A DNA stretch of 5,451 nt from a bacterium. Lineage in GTDB: Bacteria; Chloroflexota; Dehalococcoidia; Tepidiformales; Tepidiformaceae. Below the pieces are notes generated by a model. That model was not told where the DNA came from. It saw nothing but the letters and a program-made list of their open reading frames with translations, and made no database searches. This document shows positions 4,665 to 5,451 of this stretch, piece after piece; within the stretch, counting starts at the first letter, position 1, and each line of letters starts with the position of its first letter. The position numbers and the translations under genes were made by a program. The stretch covers positions 1 to 5,451 of the forward strand of contig CAMAUF010000180.1 of assembly GCA_945861295.1 (NCBI GenBank). Direction: 5' to 3'.

Positions 4665-5451
4665 CTATCCCGTTAACTGTTCAAGGTAGAACTCTAACTC
4701 CTCAAGCGCGTAGAGCCCGTCGAAGCGAGCCACGATCAACCCTGCCGCGTCGATAACGAAGACCCAGGGCTCCGTCGGCAGACGCCAGGCGAGCCCTTCC
4801 TTCGTGACCTGGAAGATTGGATTGCCGTCCTTGTCCTCGACGAGCAGACCATTCGTGCTGAGTTCATACGGCTCGAGATGAAGGAAGTTCACGTCGTCGC
4901 CAAATTTGACCTCCGCGCGCATCGCTACCTGTAGCGACGGCCCACAGGTCCGGGTGCGGCAGAAGGAAGGCGTCGCAAATACGACCACCGAGGGCCGGCC
5001 CGAGGTAATTGCGTCAGCCACTGTCAGCGAGTGAAAGTTGGGGTCGGCTTCACTTCCTGTGTGGATCTGCTTGAGGGGATGGGTTGCACTGGTCGGGTTG
5101 GTCACAGGAATCGCTTTCGAACCGAGCGCGGGCGCCACGTTGACCGCGGCAACGCTGAACTGGACCCTGACCTCTTCGGCCGCAACGAACTTTTCGCCAA
5201 CCGTGACGCCGATGCCCCAGGCCCCGGGGGCGTCGAACTCGAGATTGACGAAGTAGACCCCCGAGAGCTCCGTTTGAACGTGCTCGGGGCCGCCGTGCTG
5301 GTCTTCCTCGGCGCCGAGGGGCGCCCAAGGGATGCCCACCTCGCCTACGAGCTTTGGCGCAGTCGTTGCCGCGTCCCGGAAGATGCGCACGAAGACAGGC
5401 TTTTCGGAGACTGGCAGGTCGTTTTCGAGGACGACGAACGCGAGCCGCTGC
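4665..5451 (-). CDS. Thioredoxin-fold protein with N-terminal beta domain, 5'-truncated by window edge
   Basis: The frame stays open to the right edge, giving 261 visible residues; the true start lies outside. Residues about 1-110 (numbered from the edge) are beta-rich, with VYFVNLEFDAPGAWGIGVTV, resembling an Ig-like or FixH/YtkA-like sandwich, followed by a linker (KAIPVTNPTSATHPLKQI). From about 140 a thioredoxin-like domain begins: SGRPSVVVFATPSFCRTRTC has a first beta strand and a Cys pair spaced C-x4-C (C164, C169) instead of CxxC, followed by GP. The segment TEPWVFVIDAAGLIVARFDG supplies the expected cis-Pro (P228) and the last strands. Similar proteins in Chloroflexota are annotated as thioredoxin-domain or cytochrome-biogenesis-like, and are probably exported or lipid-anchored redox proteins; I cannot see the signal peptide. 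A GTG at 5390 is an internal codon, not the start. Confidence 0.75.
   Translation of the reverse strand, partial: QRLAFVVLENDLPVSEKPVFVRIFRDAATTAPKLVGEVGIPWAPLGAEEDQHGGPEHVQTELSGVYFVNLEFDAPGAWGIGVTVGEKFVAAEEVRVQFSVAAVNVAPALGSKAIPVTNPTSATHPLKQIHTGSEADPNFHSLTVADAITSGRPSVVVFATPSFCRTRTCGPSLQVAMRAEVKFGDDVNFLHLEPYELSTNGLLVEDKDGNPIFQVTKEGLAWRLPTEPWVFVIDAAGLIVARFDGLYALEELEFYLEQLTG

Overview
This is a GC-rich bacterial window that I think comes from the Chloroflexota. That is inference, from a LuxR-type regulator tail with Chloroflexota-style TPR-like sequence, a thioredoxin-fold protein with an 'ATPsFCrtrtCGP' motif, and very high third-position GC. No rRNA, tRNA, transposase or CRISPR array is visible.

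Layout. Positions 1-79 hold a strong rho-independent terminator, probably ending a gene that lies mostly left of the window. Next on the plus strand is the C-terminal part of a LuxR-family regulator (about 80-700); its recognisable coding sequence runs upstream of the first ATG without any normal start, so it looks like a truncated remnant. Converging on it from the minus strand is a two-gene unit: an 85-aa charged, low-complexity protein (1816-2073) followed by a TerC/Alx-family membrane protein (767-1729).

The 354-bp divergent region 2074-2427 is not empty. On the minus strand it holds a candidate promoter (2249-2277), then what I read as a yybP-ykoY manganese-sensing riboswitch (about 2129-2245), then a hairpin overlapping the Shine-Dalgarno (SD) sequence of the 85-aa gene. 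On the plus strand, near its right end, is a possible -10 element for an acyl-CoA dehydrogenase gene (2428-3660) of the ACAD10/11-like type. Between about 2278 and 2390 I see nothing but GC-rich sequence and a short palindrome.

Converging on the dehydrogenase from the minus strand are a cation diffusion facilitator (3687-4610) and, upstream of it, a thioredoxin-fold protein whose N-terminus lies beyond the right edge (4665-5451).

How the parts fit. The riboswitch, the small unknown protein and TerC form one likely Mn2+-responsive unit: high Mn2+ would turn on a TerC-family manganese exporter or handler, with the 85-aa protein made first. A second hairpin pair between the two genes, one of which buries the terC SD sequence, suggests separate control of TerC translation. 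The CDF transporter is a second metal-efflux gene in the window; it has Glu where family members normally have His in the TM5 metal site. The most interesting item is the unknown Asp/Arg-rich protein apparently placed under manganese riboswitch control.
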